The notes below the pieces were generated by a model. It saw only the letters and a list, made by a program, of their open reading frames with translations. It was not told the origin of the DNA and searched no databases. Made by a program: the position numbers and the translations under genes. Below are positions 50,459 through 59,324 of a DNA stretch of 64,000 bases, one piece after another. The stretch comes from Plantactinospora mayteni (GTDB lineage Bacteria; Actinomycetota; Actinomycetes; Mycobacteriales; Micromonosporaceae), in NCBI RefSeq assembly GCF_016862935.1, contig NZ_BONX01000038.1, forward strand, positions 1 to 64,000, in the 5' to 3' direction. Numbering within the stretch: the first letter of the stretch is position 1; every line of letters begins with the position of its first letter.

Positions 50459-51763
50459 GTGCAGACCCGCACTGATCTCGTCGAGGACCTGATGGGGCGC
50501 TTCCCACACATCCCGCGCGAGGCGGTCCTCAAGGAGGACCTGCTGCGCGGTGGCATGGCGTTCGACGACTCGGCGCTGACCGACAACGAGAACGGCGAGG
50601 TCAAGCCGAAGTCGTACTTCATCTTCTCGTTCGACCACCGGACCCTGCCCGAGCTGGGCTCGGCGGCGCTGCGCCGGCCCCCGGAGGAGATCGTCCTGAC
50701 CGGCGGCCCGTACGAGCTGCGCCGCACGGTGGTCTCGGTGCGGGTCAACCCCGACTCGCCGTACCGGGTGAAGGACGGCGGGGACGGGGTGCTCCGGCTC
50801 TACCTGGACGACCGGCCGATCGCCGACGTCGGGCTGCCGCCGATGCCGGAGTACTACCGGCACACTCTCGCCGGCGGCAAGTCGGTGATGGAGGTCGCCC
50901 CGACCATCCAGTGGGGCTACCTGATCTACCTGACCGTCTTCCGGGTCTGCCAGTACTTCGGCGCCAAGGAGGAGTGCCAGTACTGCGACATCAACCACAA
51001 CTGGCGGCAGCACAAGGCGGCCGGCCGGCCGTACACCGGGGTGAAGCCGGTGGCCGAGGTGCTGGAGGCGATGGAGATCATCGACCGGCACGACACCCTC
51101 GGCGCCTCGAAGGCGTACACCCTGACCGGGGGGAGCGTCACCTCCAAGGTCGACGGCCTGGCCGAGGCCGACTTCTACGGCCGGTACGCCAAGGCGATCG
51201 AGGAACGGTTCCCGGGCCGGTGGATCGGCAAGGTCGTCGCCCAGGCCCTGCCAAAGGCCGACGTGCAGCGGTTCCACGACTACGGGGTCCGGATCTACCA
51301 CCCCAACTACGAGGTCTGGGACAAGCGGCTCTTCGAGCTCTACTGCCCCGGCAAGGAGCGGTACGTCGGTCGCGAGGAGTGGCACCGCCGGATCCTCGAC
51401 TCCGCCGAGATCTTCGGCCCACGCAACGTGATCCCGAACTTCGTGGCCGGGATCGAGATGGCCGAACCGTTCGGCTTCGGCACCGTCGACGAGGCGATCG
51501 AGTCGACCACCGAGGGGTTGCAGTTCTTCATGTCCCGGGGCATCACCCCCCGGTTCACCACCTGGTGCCCGGAGCCGACCACTCCGCTCGGCCGGACCAA
51601 CCCGCAGGGCGCGCCGCTGGAATACCACATCCGGCTGCTGGAGGCGTACCGGGCGACGATGGAGGCGAACGGGCTGACCAGCCCGCCCGGGTACGGCCCG
51701 CCCGGCGCCGGCAACGCCGTCTTCTCGGTCAGCTCCTTCATGGACACCCTGCCGCCGAACTGA
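50459..51763 (+). CDS. Radical SAM protein with CX8CX2C cluster motif
   Basis: This 434-residue protein starts at GTG 50459 with GGAGGAG upstream. The cluster-type Cys motif is in VCQYFGAKEECQYCDINHNW, that is C-X8-C-X2-C, not the usual CX3CX2C. The next part has radical SAM barrel features (AYTLTGGSVTSKV, a GGs-like motif, and RFHDYGVRIYHPNYEVWDKR). Other Cys lie in ELYCPGKERY and TTWCPEPTTP. Radical SAM enzymes cleave SAM to a 5'-deoxyadenosyl radical for difficult C-H chemistry. No substrate can be named. It may act with the upstream CoA ligase in one pathway. Confidence 0.85.
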   Translation: MQTRTDLVEDLMGRFPHIPREAVLKEDLLRGGMAFDDSALTDNENGEVKPKSYFIFSFDHRTLPELGSAALRRPPEEIVLTGGPYELRRTVVSVRVNPDSPYRVKDGGDGVLRLYLDDRPIADVGLPPMPEYYRHTLAGGKSVMEVAPTIQWGYLIYLTVFRVCQYFGAKEECQYCDINHNWRQHKAAGRPYTGVKPVAEVLEAMEIIDRHDTLGASKAYTLTGGSVTSKVDGLAEADFYGRYAKAIEERFPGRWIGKVVAQALPKADVQRFHDYGVRIYHPNYEVWDKRLFELYCPGKERYVGREEWHRRILDSAEIFGPRNVIPNFVAGIEMAEPFGFGTVDEAIESTTEGLQFFMSRGITPRFTTWCPEPTTPLGRTNPQGAPLEYHIRLLEAYRATMEANGLTSPPGYGPPGAGNAVFSVSSFMDTLPPN

Positions 51764-51965
51764 CGCCCGGCCGGGCGGTTGCCACTTCGGCCGCTGCGAC
51801 GACTCCGAAGCTTGCCTGGCTGTTGGATCATGTCACCGAGGTTGTCCCGAGGTGAGAGGAGCCGGCATGGCGCAGCCGGATGGCGAGGCGACCAGCGCGG
51901 AACCGGGCGTACCCGAGCAGCCTGCCGAGCCCGCCGATGTCGCCGGACGCCGATAACCTGGTGCC

Positions 51966-54900
51966 GTGACCACCGGTGGCGGATGGGCACCGGCTGGCGA
52001 CGTGCGGCCCGATCCGGTCGTGCTGCCCAGACCGAGGCTGATCAGGCGGCTCGACCAGCTATCCACCCGCCGGCTCGTCGCCGTCGTCGCCGACGCGGGT
52101 GCCGGCAAGACGACGCTGCTCCGGGACTGGGCGAACCGACGGCCGACCGCCTGGCACACCCTCGGTCCGGCCGATCGTGATCCGCAGCGGATGTTCGCCG
52201 CCGTCGCGACGGCACTGCGCGCCGTCGGCCTCCAGGTGCCCGCCCCGGAGACGCGGCACGACCCGTCCGTGCTCGCCGGACTGCTCGTCGAGGCACTGAC
52301 CACTGCCGACCCGGCCGGTGCGGTTGCCGCCCCGATCCGACTGGTGTTGGACGACGCACACCTGCTGGACGGCGGGCCGAGTGCCACCCTGCTGGCGCTG
52401 CTGGCCGCCCGACTGCCCGCCGGTACGGTGCTGGTGCTCGCCGGCCGGGACCCGGTGCCGTTCCCGGCCGGCCCGCTGCGATCCGTCGGCCGGTTCGGCG
52501 AGATCACCGCAGCCGACCTCGCACTCACCCCGGCCGAGGTACGGCGACTGCTGGCCGCCGCGGGTGCGGCCGGGCACCACCCGACCGTCCGGCGAAGTGC
52601 GCTCGACTCTGCCGACTCACCCGGGGTGGTCGCCGCGATCGTCGGCCTCGCCAGCGAGGACGGCGCGGGACGGGGACAGCGAGCCTCCTGGCCGGGTGAG
52701 ATCGGGACGCTGGCGCCGCCGGGACTGGACGAGCTGTCGTCGACGCTCGACGAGGCCGCCCTTGCTGCACTGTGGACACTGTCGGCGATCCGCCGGGCCG
52801 GTCCAGGCGGCCGGGTCGCCGGGGCGTACGAGCGGGCGCTGCGCGAGCTGGCCGCTCCGGGTCGGCTCGCCTCGGGCGACCTCGCCCCACTCCGGGCGAC
52901 CCGACTGGTCCTCGGCGGGCCGTCCGGGGTCCCCGCCGCCGACCTGGTACTCGCCGAGTCGGCGGTACGCGACGGCCAGCACGACGAGGCACTAAGGCAC
53001 CTAGCGGCGGTACCGGCCGGGCTGCCGCTGCCGGCGGCGCTGGCCTGGCGACTCGGCGCGCTGCTGCACCGGCGCGGCGAGTTCGACGACGCGGAGGCGC
53101 TACTCGAACGGGCGGCGCCCGGCACCGGGCCGTCCGGGGGCGGGCCGTCCGGGCTGGCGGATCAGGCGCAGGTGATGGCGGGCCGGGCGGCGGTGCGGTG
53201 GGCCCGGGGAGACGGAGCCCGGACCAGGGAACTCGCCGACGAGGCGGTCCGGTTGGCCGAGGAGAGCCGGGACGACGCGGCGATCGCGGCAGCGTACGTG
53301 GCCCGGGCGCTGGCCGCGTTCAGCGCTGGGGACCGGGCCGGCAACGAGCACGCGTACGCCCGGGCGCTGGCGGCCGCCGTCCGGGCCGGTGACCTGGCCC
53401 AGCAGTTGCGGATCCACTGCAACGTCGGCTCCCGGCTGGTGGAGGAGGGCCGCTACCGGGCGGCGACCGAGGAACTCGGCGCGGCGATCCGGCTCGGCGA
53501 ACGGACCGGGCAGCGGCTGCTGCTGGCGCTGGCCCTGCACAACCGGGCCGAGGCGTGGCTCGGGCTCGGCGAGCTGAGCCGGGCCCGGGCCGACTCCGAC
53601 GCGGCGCTCAGCCTGTGGCAGCGCGACGGGTCGCCGCTGGCCGCGTTCGGGCTGCTGCTGACCGCCCGGGTGCACCGGGTCTGCGGCGCGACCAGCCAGG
53701 CGGTGGCCGGCTACCAGGCGGCGCTGGCGATGGCGGAACCCGACGGCAACGCCCAGGTGCTGACGGAGGCGTGTGCCGGGCTGGCCCGTACCCGGTATGC
53801 CGACGATCCGGCCGCGGCGGCCGAGTACGCCCGGCGCGCCCTGGCGATGCCGAGCGCCAACGGTCCGACCGTGGCCGAACTCGCCGCCGGCTGGGTCGCG
53901 CTCTGCTCCGGGGACGCCGACTCGGCACGCCGGCACGCCGAGCGGGCCCAGGCGGAGGCGGGCGCGCGACGCGACCCGGCCGGGCTGGCCGAGGCGATCG
54001 AACTCGCCGCGCTCGCCACCGGACTGGCCGGCACAGCGGACCAGGCCGGCGGCGTCAGCGGCTCCGGCGCCGGCCGGACCTCGGGCCGCCCGGCGGCGGG
54101 GCTGGTCGAGGCGGCGCAGATCTGGGCCGATGCCGGCAACGAGGTCGCGCTGGCCACCAACGCGTTGCTGCGGGCGCGACTCGGGGCCGACCGGCCGGCC
54201 GAGGAGGTCGCCTACCGGCGGCTGCACCGGCTCGGCGTACGCGAGGGGGCCTGGCATCTGGCCGGACCGCTGGCGGCGATCGGGCCGGTACCGGTGCCCG
54301 AGGTCGAGGTGCAGACCCTGGGACACTTCGTGGTGCGGCTGGCCGGGGTGCCGGTACCGGCGGCGGCCTGGCAGTCCCGCAGGGCACGGGAACTCGTGAA
54401 GGTGCTGGCCGGTCAGCTCGGCCGGCCGCTGGGCCGGGACACCCTGGCCGCCGTACTGTGGCCGGAGACGCCGTCGGAGGTGGGGCTGCGCCGGCTGTCG
54501 GTGCTCGTCTCGACCGTCCGCGCCGTGCTGGATCCGCAGCGCCGACACCCGGCCGATCGTTATCTGAACACCGACCCGGCCACGGTACGGATCAACCCGG
54601 ACCAGGTGTCGGTGGACGCGGTGCGGTTCCACGACGCGGCCCGGTCGGCGATCGCGGCGGACGGTGCCAGCCCGGCGGACGGGCGGAGCAGGGTGAACGG
54701 GGTCGCGCCGGCCGGGGAGCGGGACGAGGCGGGCGGCGTCGAGATACTGGGTCGGCTGGAGGCGGTCGTCGGGATGTACACCGGGGACTTCTGCGACGAC
54801 GGCGAGGTGACCGGGGACTGGGTGGCCCGGCCCCGGACGGCCTTGGCCGAACTGCACCGCGATCTGATCCGTCGGTTGGCCCGCCGCTGCCAGCGAACCG

Positions 54901-55127
54901 GCCGGCCGGAGGCGGCGGTCGGCTGGTACCTCCGGCTGACCGCCGAGGACGGCTACGACGAATCGGCACACCTGGGCCTGGTAAGCGCGCTGTCGGCGGC
55001 CGGGCGGCACGGCGAGGCGGCCCGCCGCTATCAGGACTACCTCGACCGGATGCGGGAGATCGAGGTGGAACCGGCCGCCTTTCCGGCCGGCGCCACCGGG
55101 GCCGCCAGCCCCCTGAACGATTCCTGA
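51966..55127 (+). CDS. MalT-type ATPase/TPR regulator with C-terminal BTAD domain
   Basis: This 1053-residue protein starts at GTG 51966. It opens like MalT/LuxR-LAL regulators: VVLPRPRLIRRLDQLSTRRL, then P-loop VADAGAGKTTLLRDWANRRP and Walker B-like LVLDDAHLLDGG. A large TPR superhelix follows (residues about 350-780). Instead of a LuxR helix-turn-helix, the C-terminus carries an OmpR/SARP-like DNA-binding unit (VEVQTLGHFVVRLAGVPVPA, WQSRRARELVKVLAGQLGRP) and a BTAD domain (VSVDAVRFHDAARSAIA, then YLRLTAEDGYDESAHLGLVS). This is a SARP module at the wrong end for an AfsR protein. It probably senses a ligand through the TPRs and activates nearby lipoprotein genes. Confidence 0.9.
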   Translation: MTTGGGWAPAGDVRPDPVVLPRPRLIRRLDQLSTRRLVAVVADAGAGKTTLLRDWANRRPTAWHTLGPADRDPQRMFAAVATALRAVGLQVPAPETRHDPSVLAGLLVEALTTADPAGAVAAPIRLVLDDAHLLDGGPSATLLALLAARLPAGTVLVLAGRDPVPFPAGPLRSVGRFGEITAADLALTPAEVRRLLAAAGAAGHHPTVRRSALDSADSPGVVAAIVGLASEDGAGRGQRASWPGEIGTLAPPGLDELSSTLDEAALAALWTLSAIRRAGPGGRVAGAYERALRELAAPGRLASGDLAPLRATRLVLGGPSGVPAADLVLAESAVRDGQHDEALRHLAAVPAGLPLPAALAWRLGALLHRRGEFDDAEALLERAAPGTGPSGGGPSGLADQAQVMAGRAAVRWARGDGARTRELADEAVRLAEESRDDAAIAAAYVARALAAFSAGDRAGNEHAYARALAAAVRAGDLAQQLRIHCNVGSRLVEEGRYRAATEELGAAIRLGERTGQRLLLALALHNRAEAWLGLGELSRARADSDAALSLWQRDGSPLAAFGLLLTARVHRVCGATSQAVAGYQAALAMAEPDGNAQVLTEACAGLARTRYADDPAAAAEYARRALAMPSANGPTVAELAAGWVALCSGDADSARRHAERAQAEAGARRDPAGLAEAIELAALATGLAGTADQAGGVSGSGAGRTSGRPAAGLVEAAQIWADAGNEVALATNALLRARLGADRPAEEVAYRRLHRLGVREGAWHLAGPLAAIGPVPVPEVEVQTLGHFVVRLAGVPVPAAAWQSRRARELVKVLAGQLGRPLGRDTLAAVLWPETPSEVGLRRLSVLVSTVRAVLDPQRRHPADRYLNTDPATVRINPDQVSVDAVRFHDAARSAIAADGASPADGRSRVNGVAPAGERDEAGGVEILGRLEAVVGMYTGDFCDDGEVTGDWVARPRTALAELHRDLIRRLARRCQRTGRPEAAVGWYLRLTAEDGYDESAHLGLVSALSAAGRHGEAARRYQDYLDRMREIEVEPAAFPAGATGAASPLNDS

Positions 55128-55285
55128 ACCGCCTCCGAACATCGCCGCCCATCATGGAGCCCGGGTCGGCGGGGCGCCGGCCGGGGCGGTCGCGTTCCGG
55201 GCCGGGTCCGGCCTGCCGAGGCGGCCGGCGTGGCCCGCCGGGGGCAACCCGCCCGGGAGCGGCGGGTCGAGCGCGGAGGCGGCGG

Positions 55286-56875
55286 ATGTCCAGTTGGCGG
55301 CGGTGCGGATCGCTGCTCGTGCTGACCGTCCTGTTGGCCGGCGTCGGGGCGTGCGGGCTCCGGCCGGGTGGCGACGGCGGGCCGGCGGGCGGGGCCGCCG
55401 CGAGCGAGGCGGGCCGCACCTACGGATACGGCCCGAGCCGCGACCGGTCGATCAAATACCAACCGGACGTGGTACTCGTCGAGGGCGGACCGGACGCCAT
55501 CCGGTCGGCCAGCGCGGACGGGACGACCTGGGTACTCGACGCCGACGCGCCGGGCGCCGACGACCTCGAACCGGGCCGGATCATGTACGCCACCAGCCGG
55601 GCGGTCGGTCGGGTGGTGCAGGCGCGGCGGACCGGGGACGATCTGGCCGTCACCCTGGCTCCGGTGACCCTGACCGAGGTGTTCCGGGACGCCCACTTCC
55701 GTTCCGAGCACCGGTTCGACGAGGCAGAGTTGGCGTACCAGGAGGTCCCGAACCTGCCCGGGGCGGTGAGCGTACCGGCCGGGACGCGGTCGCCGGAGGA
55801 CGCGGTCACCCCGATCGGGCTCGGCGGCACCGGCGGCGTCGCGCCCCGGCCGCTGACCGATCCGCCCGCGCTGACCGTGCCGGCCGCATTGACCGTGCCG
55901 GCCGCATTGACCGTGCCGGCCGGGCTGACCGTGCCGGCTGCCGCAGGGGCGCCGGTGCAGGAGGACGGGACCACCACCGTGCTCGCGGTGAACCCGGTGC
56001 GGCTCGCCCCGGCCGGCGGCGGCCGGCTGCCACCGGCCCGGGAACGGAACTTCGCGGTCACCGTCGGCGACTGGGAGGCGCAGCCGTACCGAACGCCGGG
56101 CAAGCTCGGCCTGAAGATCGGGTACGCGGCCAACGAGAACCTCAAGGTCTACATCGACTTCGCGATGAACGTTGCCGATCTGCGGATCCGGGCCGACGTG
56201 CCGATCTCGAACGGGCAGATCGGCAGCAGCACCTTTGCGGTCGACGGCATCCAGAGCATTTCGGTCGACGTGGCGGCCGGTGCCGCGAACGGCGCGGACG
56301 ACAACAAGAAGGTCCGGGTCGAGGTCCCGGTCGAGATCAACATTCCGATACCCGGTGAGCCACTGGTCTACAGCAACACCTGGAAGTTCATCGTCACCAC
56401 CGGGCTGAGCGGCCGGAACACCACGGTGAAGGCGGCCGGGGAGTGGGCGGTCAACGGCACCATCGGCATGATCGACGGTACGTTGCAGAAGCCGACCCTC
56501 TCGGTGGTACGCAGCATCATGGACTCGATCACCGGCATCTCCGTCGGCCCCAGCGGGCTCGCCTTCGCGGTGGAGACGAAGATCCAGTTCGGCATCGGCA
56601 TCCCGGCCGCGTTCGCCGGCCCGTACGCCAAGCTCGTGGTCGACCTCGGCGTCACCAACGGCTCGGCGCTGGGCGCCCCGCTGGCCCGATGCGTGTCGGC
56701 GAGCCTGAACGCCAAGGTCGGCGGCGGATTCGGGATCACCGCCTCGTCGGTGGCGGTCAAGGAGTTGCAGGATCTGCTGCCGACGAAGCTGAAGTTCGAG
56801 CTTGAGAGCGAGAAGCTGTGGCCGATCCACCGGGCGGCCCAGACCCTGCCGAACGTCCCGCTCTGCGTGGGCTGA
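55286..56875 (+). CDS. Large lipoprotein with 6-residue repeat
   Basis: The 529-residue protein starts at ATG 55286 (GGAGG upstream). The signal peptide and lipobox end VLLAGVGAC, so it should be lipid-anchored outside. The first part contains a four-copy repeat of ALTVPA (residues about 195-218) in a Pro/Ala-rich linker. The second part is a regular beta-rich domain with VEVPVEINIPIPGEPLVYSN and TIGMIDGTLQKPTLSVVRSI, ending in two Cys. No family is recognised. It follows the MalT-BTAD regulator and precedes a DUF3558-type lipoprotein by 12 bases, suggesting an operon and regulation by that activator. Confidence 0.75.
   Translation: MSSWRRCGSLLVLTVLLAGVGACGLRPGGDGGPAGGAAASEAGRTYGYGPSRDRSIKYQPDVVLVEGGPDAIRSASADGTTWVLDADAPGADDLEPGRIMYATSRAVGRVVQARRTGDDLAVTLAPVTLTEVFRDAHFRSEHRFDEAELAYQEVPNLPGAVSVPAGTRSPEDAVTPIGLGGTGGVAPRPLTDPPALTVPAALTVPAALTVPAGLTVPAAAGAPVQEDGTTTVLAVNPVRLAPAGGGRLPPARERNFAVTVGDWEAQPYRTPGKLGLKIGYAANENLKVYIDFAMNVADLRIRADVPISNGQIGSSTFAVDGIQSISVDVAAGAANGADDNKKVRVEVPVEINIPIPGEPLVYSNTWKFIVTTGLSGRNTTVKAAGEWAVNGTIGMIDGTLQKPTLSVVRSIMDSITGISVGPSGLAFAVETKIQFGIGIPAAFAGPYAKLVVDLGVTNGSALGAPLARCVSASLNAKVGGGFGITASSVAVKELQDLLPTKLKFELESEKLWPIHRAAQTLPNVPLCVG
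55868..55939 (+). repeat. Four 18-bp in-frame repeats (ALTVPA)
   Basis: Four units of the type GCATTGACCGTGCCGGCC encode ALTVPA/GLTVPA. Two central copies are identical. Same unit length as the GlxA repeat at 28045-28188. Confidence 0.85.
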
Positions 56876-56887
56876 GAGGAACTCCTG

Positions 56888-57427
56888 ATGATCGTCCGTA
56901 GCCGCCCGGTGCTGGTGACCCTGACGGCGCTCGTGCTCGCCCTCTCCGCCGGGTGCGGCCGGTTCGGCGGCGACGACCCGCCGGCTGTCCCGCAGGACGC
57001 CCCGCCGGCCGCGACCGGTGCCGACCCGGCGACCGAACCGACCGAAGCCGCACCGGCCGCCGCGTCGCTGGACGCCTGTGCACTGGTGACCAAGGCGGAC
57101 GCCGAGAAGCTGACCGGTACGCCGCTGGAGGACGCCGTACCGGTCCGCGAGACGTGCAGCTACACCGGGCCGGTCACCGGGCCGACCGCCCAGGTGGAGA
57201 TCTATGTCGGGGACGGGGCGAAGAAGATGCTCGACATCGACCGGGAACTCGGGCACGAGTTCTGGCCGCTGCCCGGAGTCGGCGACGAGGCGTACGCCGA
57301 GGACGGCGCCGTCTTCGTCCAGAAGGGCGGCCAGTGGGTCGCGGTCAGGCTGGTACTGCTGAACGACCCGAAGGAGAGCCGCAAGCCGCTGGAGGCGGTG
57401 GCCGGTACCGTCGCCAGCCGGATGTGA
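56888..57427 (+). CDS. DUF3558-type lipoprotein
   Basis: The 179-residue protein begins at ATG 56888 with GAGAGGAAC upstream, 12 bases after the previous gene. The lipobox LALSAGC anchors it outside the cell. After a Pro/Ala-rich linker, the DUF3558-like domain starts SLDACALVTKADAEKLTG and includes RETCSYTG (second Cys) and LPGVGDEAYAEDGAVFVQKG. DUF3558 lipoproteins are common in actinobacteria and poorly understood. It is probably co-transcribed with the lipoprotein at 55286. Confidence 0.85.
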   Translation: MIVRSRPVLVTLTALVLALSAGCGRFGGDDPPAVPQDAPPAATGADPATEPTEAAPAAASLDACALVTKADAEKLTGTPLEDAVPVRETCSYTGPVTGPTAQVEIYVGDGAKKMLDIDRELGHEFWPLPGVGDEAYAEDGAVFVQKGGQWVAVRLVLLNDPKESRKPLEAVAGTVASRM

Positions 57428-57448
57428 ACCCGGCCCGGCGACCTGTCC

Positions 57449-57545
57449 CGACTCCCGCCTGTCCCGACTCCCCGCCTGTCCGACTCCCCGCCTGTCCGAC
57501 TCCCCGCCTGTCCGACTCCCCGCCTGTCCGACTCCCCGCCTGTCC
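57449..57545. repeat. Six 16-bp tandem repeats between convergent genes
   Basis: Six near-perfect units of CGACTCCCCGCCTGTC fill the intergenic space between the DUF3558 gene and the convergent kinase gene. Units 2-5 are identical. Confidence 0.9.
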
Positions 57546-57563
57546 CGACTTCCCGACCCGGGG

Positions 57564-59174
57564 TCACTCCGAGGTGTTCGTGGTCGAGGGCACCCCGTCG
57601 GCACAGGTGATGGTCATCTGCACGGTGCGGTTGCCGTGCCGGAATCTGACCAGCGTGGTCGGCGCCGGACCCGGTTCGACCTCGTCGGTGCGGTAGGGGC
57701 GGTTCGCCGTCCAGGAGAGCAGCCAGGCGTCGCCGTTGGTGCAGGTCGCCTGGACCGATCCGCCGTCCGAGGTCAGGGTCGTCTCCTCCGGCGCCTCGGT
57801 CGGCGGCGGTGGTGACTCCGGAGTCGACGGCGCCGGCTCGCCCGGCCCGGTCGGTGTCCCGCCGTCCGGGTCGCCGTCGCCCGGCTCCCCACCCGGCTGA
57901 CCACCCGGGGGAAACCCGGTCACCGGACCGGGCACCGGGCTGCCGGGCGGTGTGCCCGGGGCGCCGGCGAGCGGGGTCAGCGGCGCCGGCCACACCGGTG
58001 GAGCGCCGGACCCGCCACCGGTGCGCCCCGACGATCCGGTGTCCACGGTCGGCCGGTCGCTCGGGCCGGGCTCCGCCGCGTCACTGCGCCGGCCGAGCCC
58101 CGAGCCGAGCGGATCGGCGAGCCAGAGCAGCAGCGCGGTCACCGCCACCGCCGCCGCGCCGGTCGCCAGTACCCCGGCGCGGAACTGGGCGCCCCGGCTG
58201 CCGGCGGCTCGGGGCACCAGCACGGTCGAGGGTTCGCCGTCGACCGCGGCCGGGGCCAGCGAGTGGGCGAGTTCGTCGTCGACGATCCGTACCCCGGCGG
58301 CCCGGGCGAGCACGGCGGCCACCTCGCGGGCCGCCGGACGCCGTTCCGGGTCCTTCTCGAGGCAGCGTCGACACAGCTCGGCGACCTTGGCCGGTACGTC
58401 GGGCAGCGGGGGCAGCGGCGCCGGTTCGACGTACGCGTGAGCCCGCAGCATCTGCGTGGCGGTCTCCGCACTCCAGGGTGGGCGTCCGGCCAACAGACGG
58501 TAGAGCAGGACCCCGACGCCGTACACGTCGGAGGCGGGCACGACCGCGTCGCCGCTGATCCGTTCCGGGGCGAGATAGCCGGGGGTGCCGAGCAGTTCGT
58601 CACCCCACTCGTCCGGGTCGCCCGGTCCCACCGCGGCGGCGATGCCGAAGTCGACGACCTTCGCCCCGGCCGGGGTCACCATCACGTTGCCGGGCTTGAT
58701 GTCCCTGTGCACCAGACCACGGTCGTGCGCGGCGGCCAGTGCCGCGGCCACCTCGGCACCGATCCGGAAGGCGACCTTCGGCGGCAGCGGCCCGGCCGCG
58801 AGGCGCTGTTCGAGGGTGCCACCCTCGACGAGTTCCATCACCACGTACGGAATGCAGGTCAGGCCGGTGACGGACTCGCCGAAGTCGTACACCTGGGCGA
58901 TGTTGGGGTGCGACAGCGCCGCCGCGGCCCGCGCCTCGTGCCGGATCCGGCGTCGCGAGACCGGGTCGCGGGCGTGCGGGCCGGCCAGCAGCTTGACCGC
59001 GACGGGCCGCCCGAGCACCTCGTCACGGGCCCGCCAGACCACCGCCATGCCGCCCCGGCCGAGCTGGTCTTCGAGCCGGTATCGGCCGCCGAGTACCTGC
59101 TGCGCCTCCACGCGGAACAGTCTGCGCTGCCCGGCTTCACCCCAGCCGGCCCACACGCCGTCCGGTACCGGCAT
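57564..59174 (-). CDS. Transmembrane Ser/Thr protein kinase (PknB-like)
   Basis: The 536-residue kinase starts at ATG 59174. The kinase domain is complete: GRGGMAVVWRARDEV (glycine loop), VAVKLL (Lys), GLVHRDIKPGNVMVT (catalytic loop), DFGIAAAVG (DFG) and GTPGYLAPERISG (activation segment). A membrane segment (VLATGAAAVAVTALLLWLAD, about residue 350) follows. The extracytoplasmic part is Pro/Gly-rich and ends in a small domain with VQATCTNGDAWLLSWTANRP. It should phosphorylate cytoplasmic targets in response to an outside signal. Its 3' end converges on the DUF3558-type gene and it is in the same direction as the APC permease gene at 59325. Confidence 0.92.
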   Translation of the reverse strand: MPVPDGVWAGWGEAGQRRLFRVEAQQVLGGRYRLEDQLGRGGMAVVWRARDEVLGRPVAVKLLAGPHARDPVSRRRIRHEARAAAALSHPNIAQVYDFGESVTGLTCIPYVVMELVEGGTLEQRLAAGPLPPKVAFRIGAEVAAALAAAHDRGLVHRDIKPGNVMVTPAGAKVVDFGIAAAVGPGDPDEWGDELLGTPGYLAPERISGDAVVPASDVYGVGVLLYRLLAGRPPWSAETATQMLRAHAYVEPAPLPPLPDVPAKVAELCRRCLEKDPERRPAAREVAAVLARAAGVRIVDDELAHSLAPAAVDGEPSTVLVPRAAGSRGAQFRAGVLATGAAAVAVTALLLWLADPLGSGLGRRSDAAEPGPSDRPTVDTGSSGRTGGGSGAPPVWPAPLTPLAGAPGTPPGSPVPGPVTGFPPGGQPGGEPGDGDPDGGTPTGPGEPAPSTPESPPPPTEAPEETTLTSDGGSVQATCTNGDAWLLSWTANRPYRTDEVEPGPAPTTLVRFRHGNRTVQMTITCADGVPSTTNTSE

Positions 59175-59324
59175 TGTCCTCGATCGGGCAGCAACTCGGC
59201 CGAACGGTCGAGGGTGGCACCGGGCGGTGGTCGGCAGGTCGGAGGCGATCGTCCGAGCGGCGCCCCGGCGGCACCGTCTCCCGGTGCGACAAGGGCAGGC
59301 CGATCGGCACACCGTCGCCCGACG

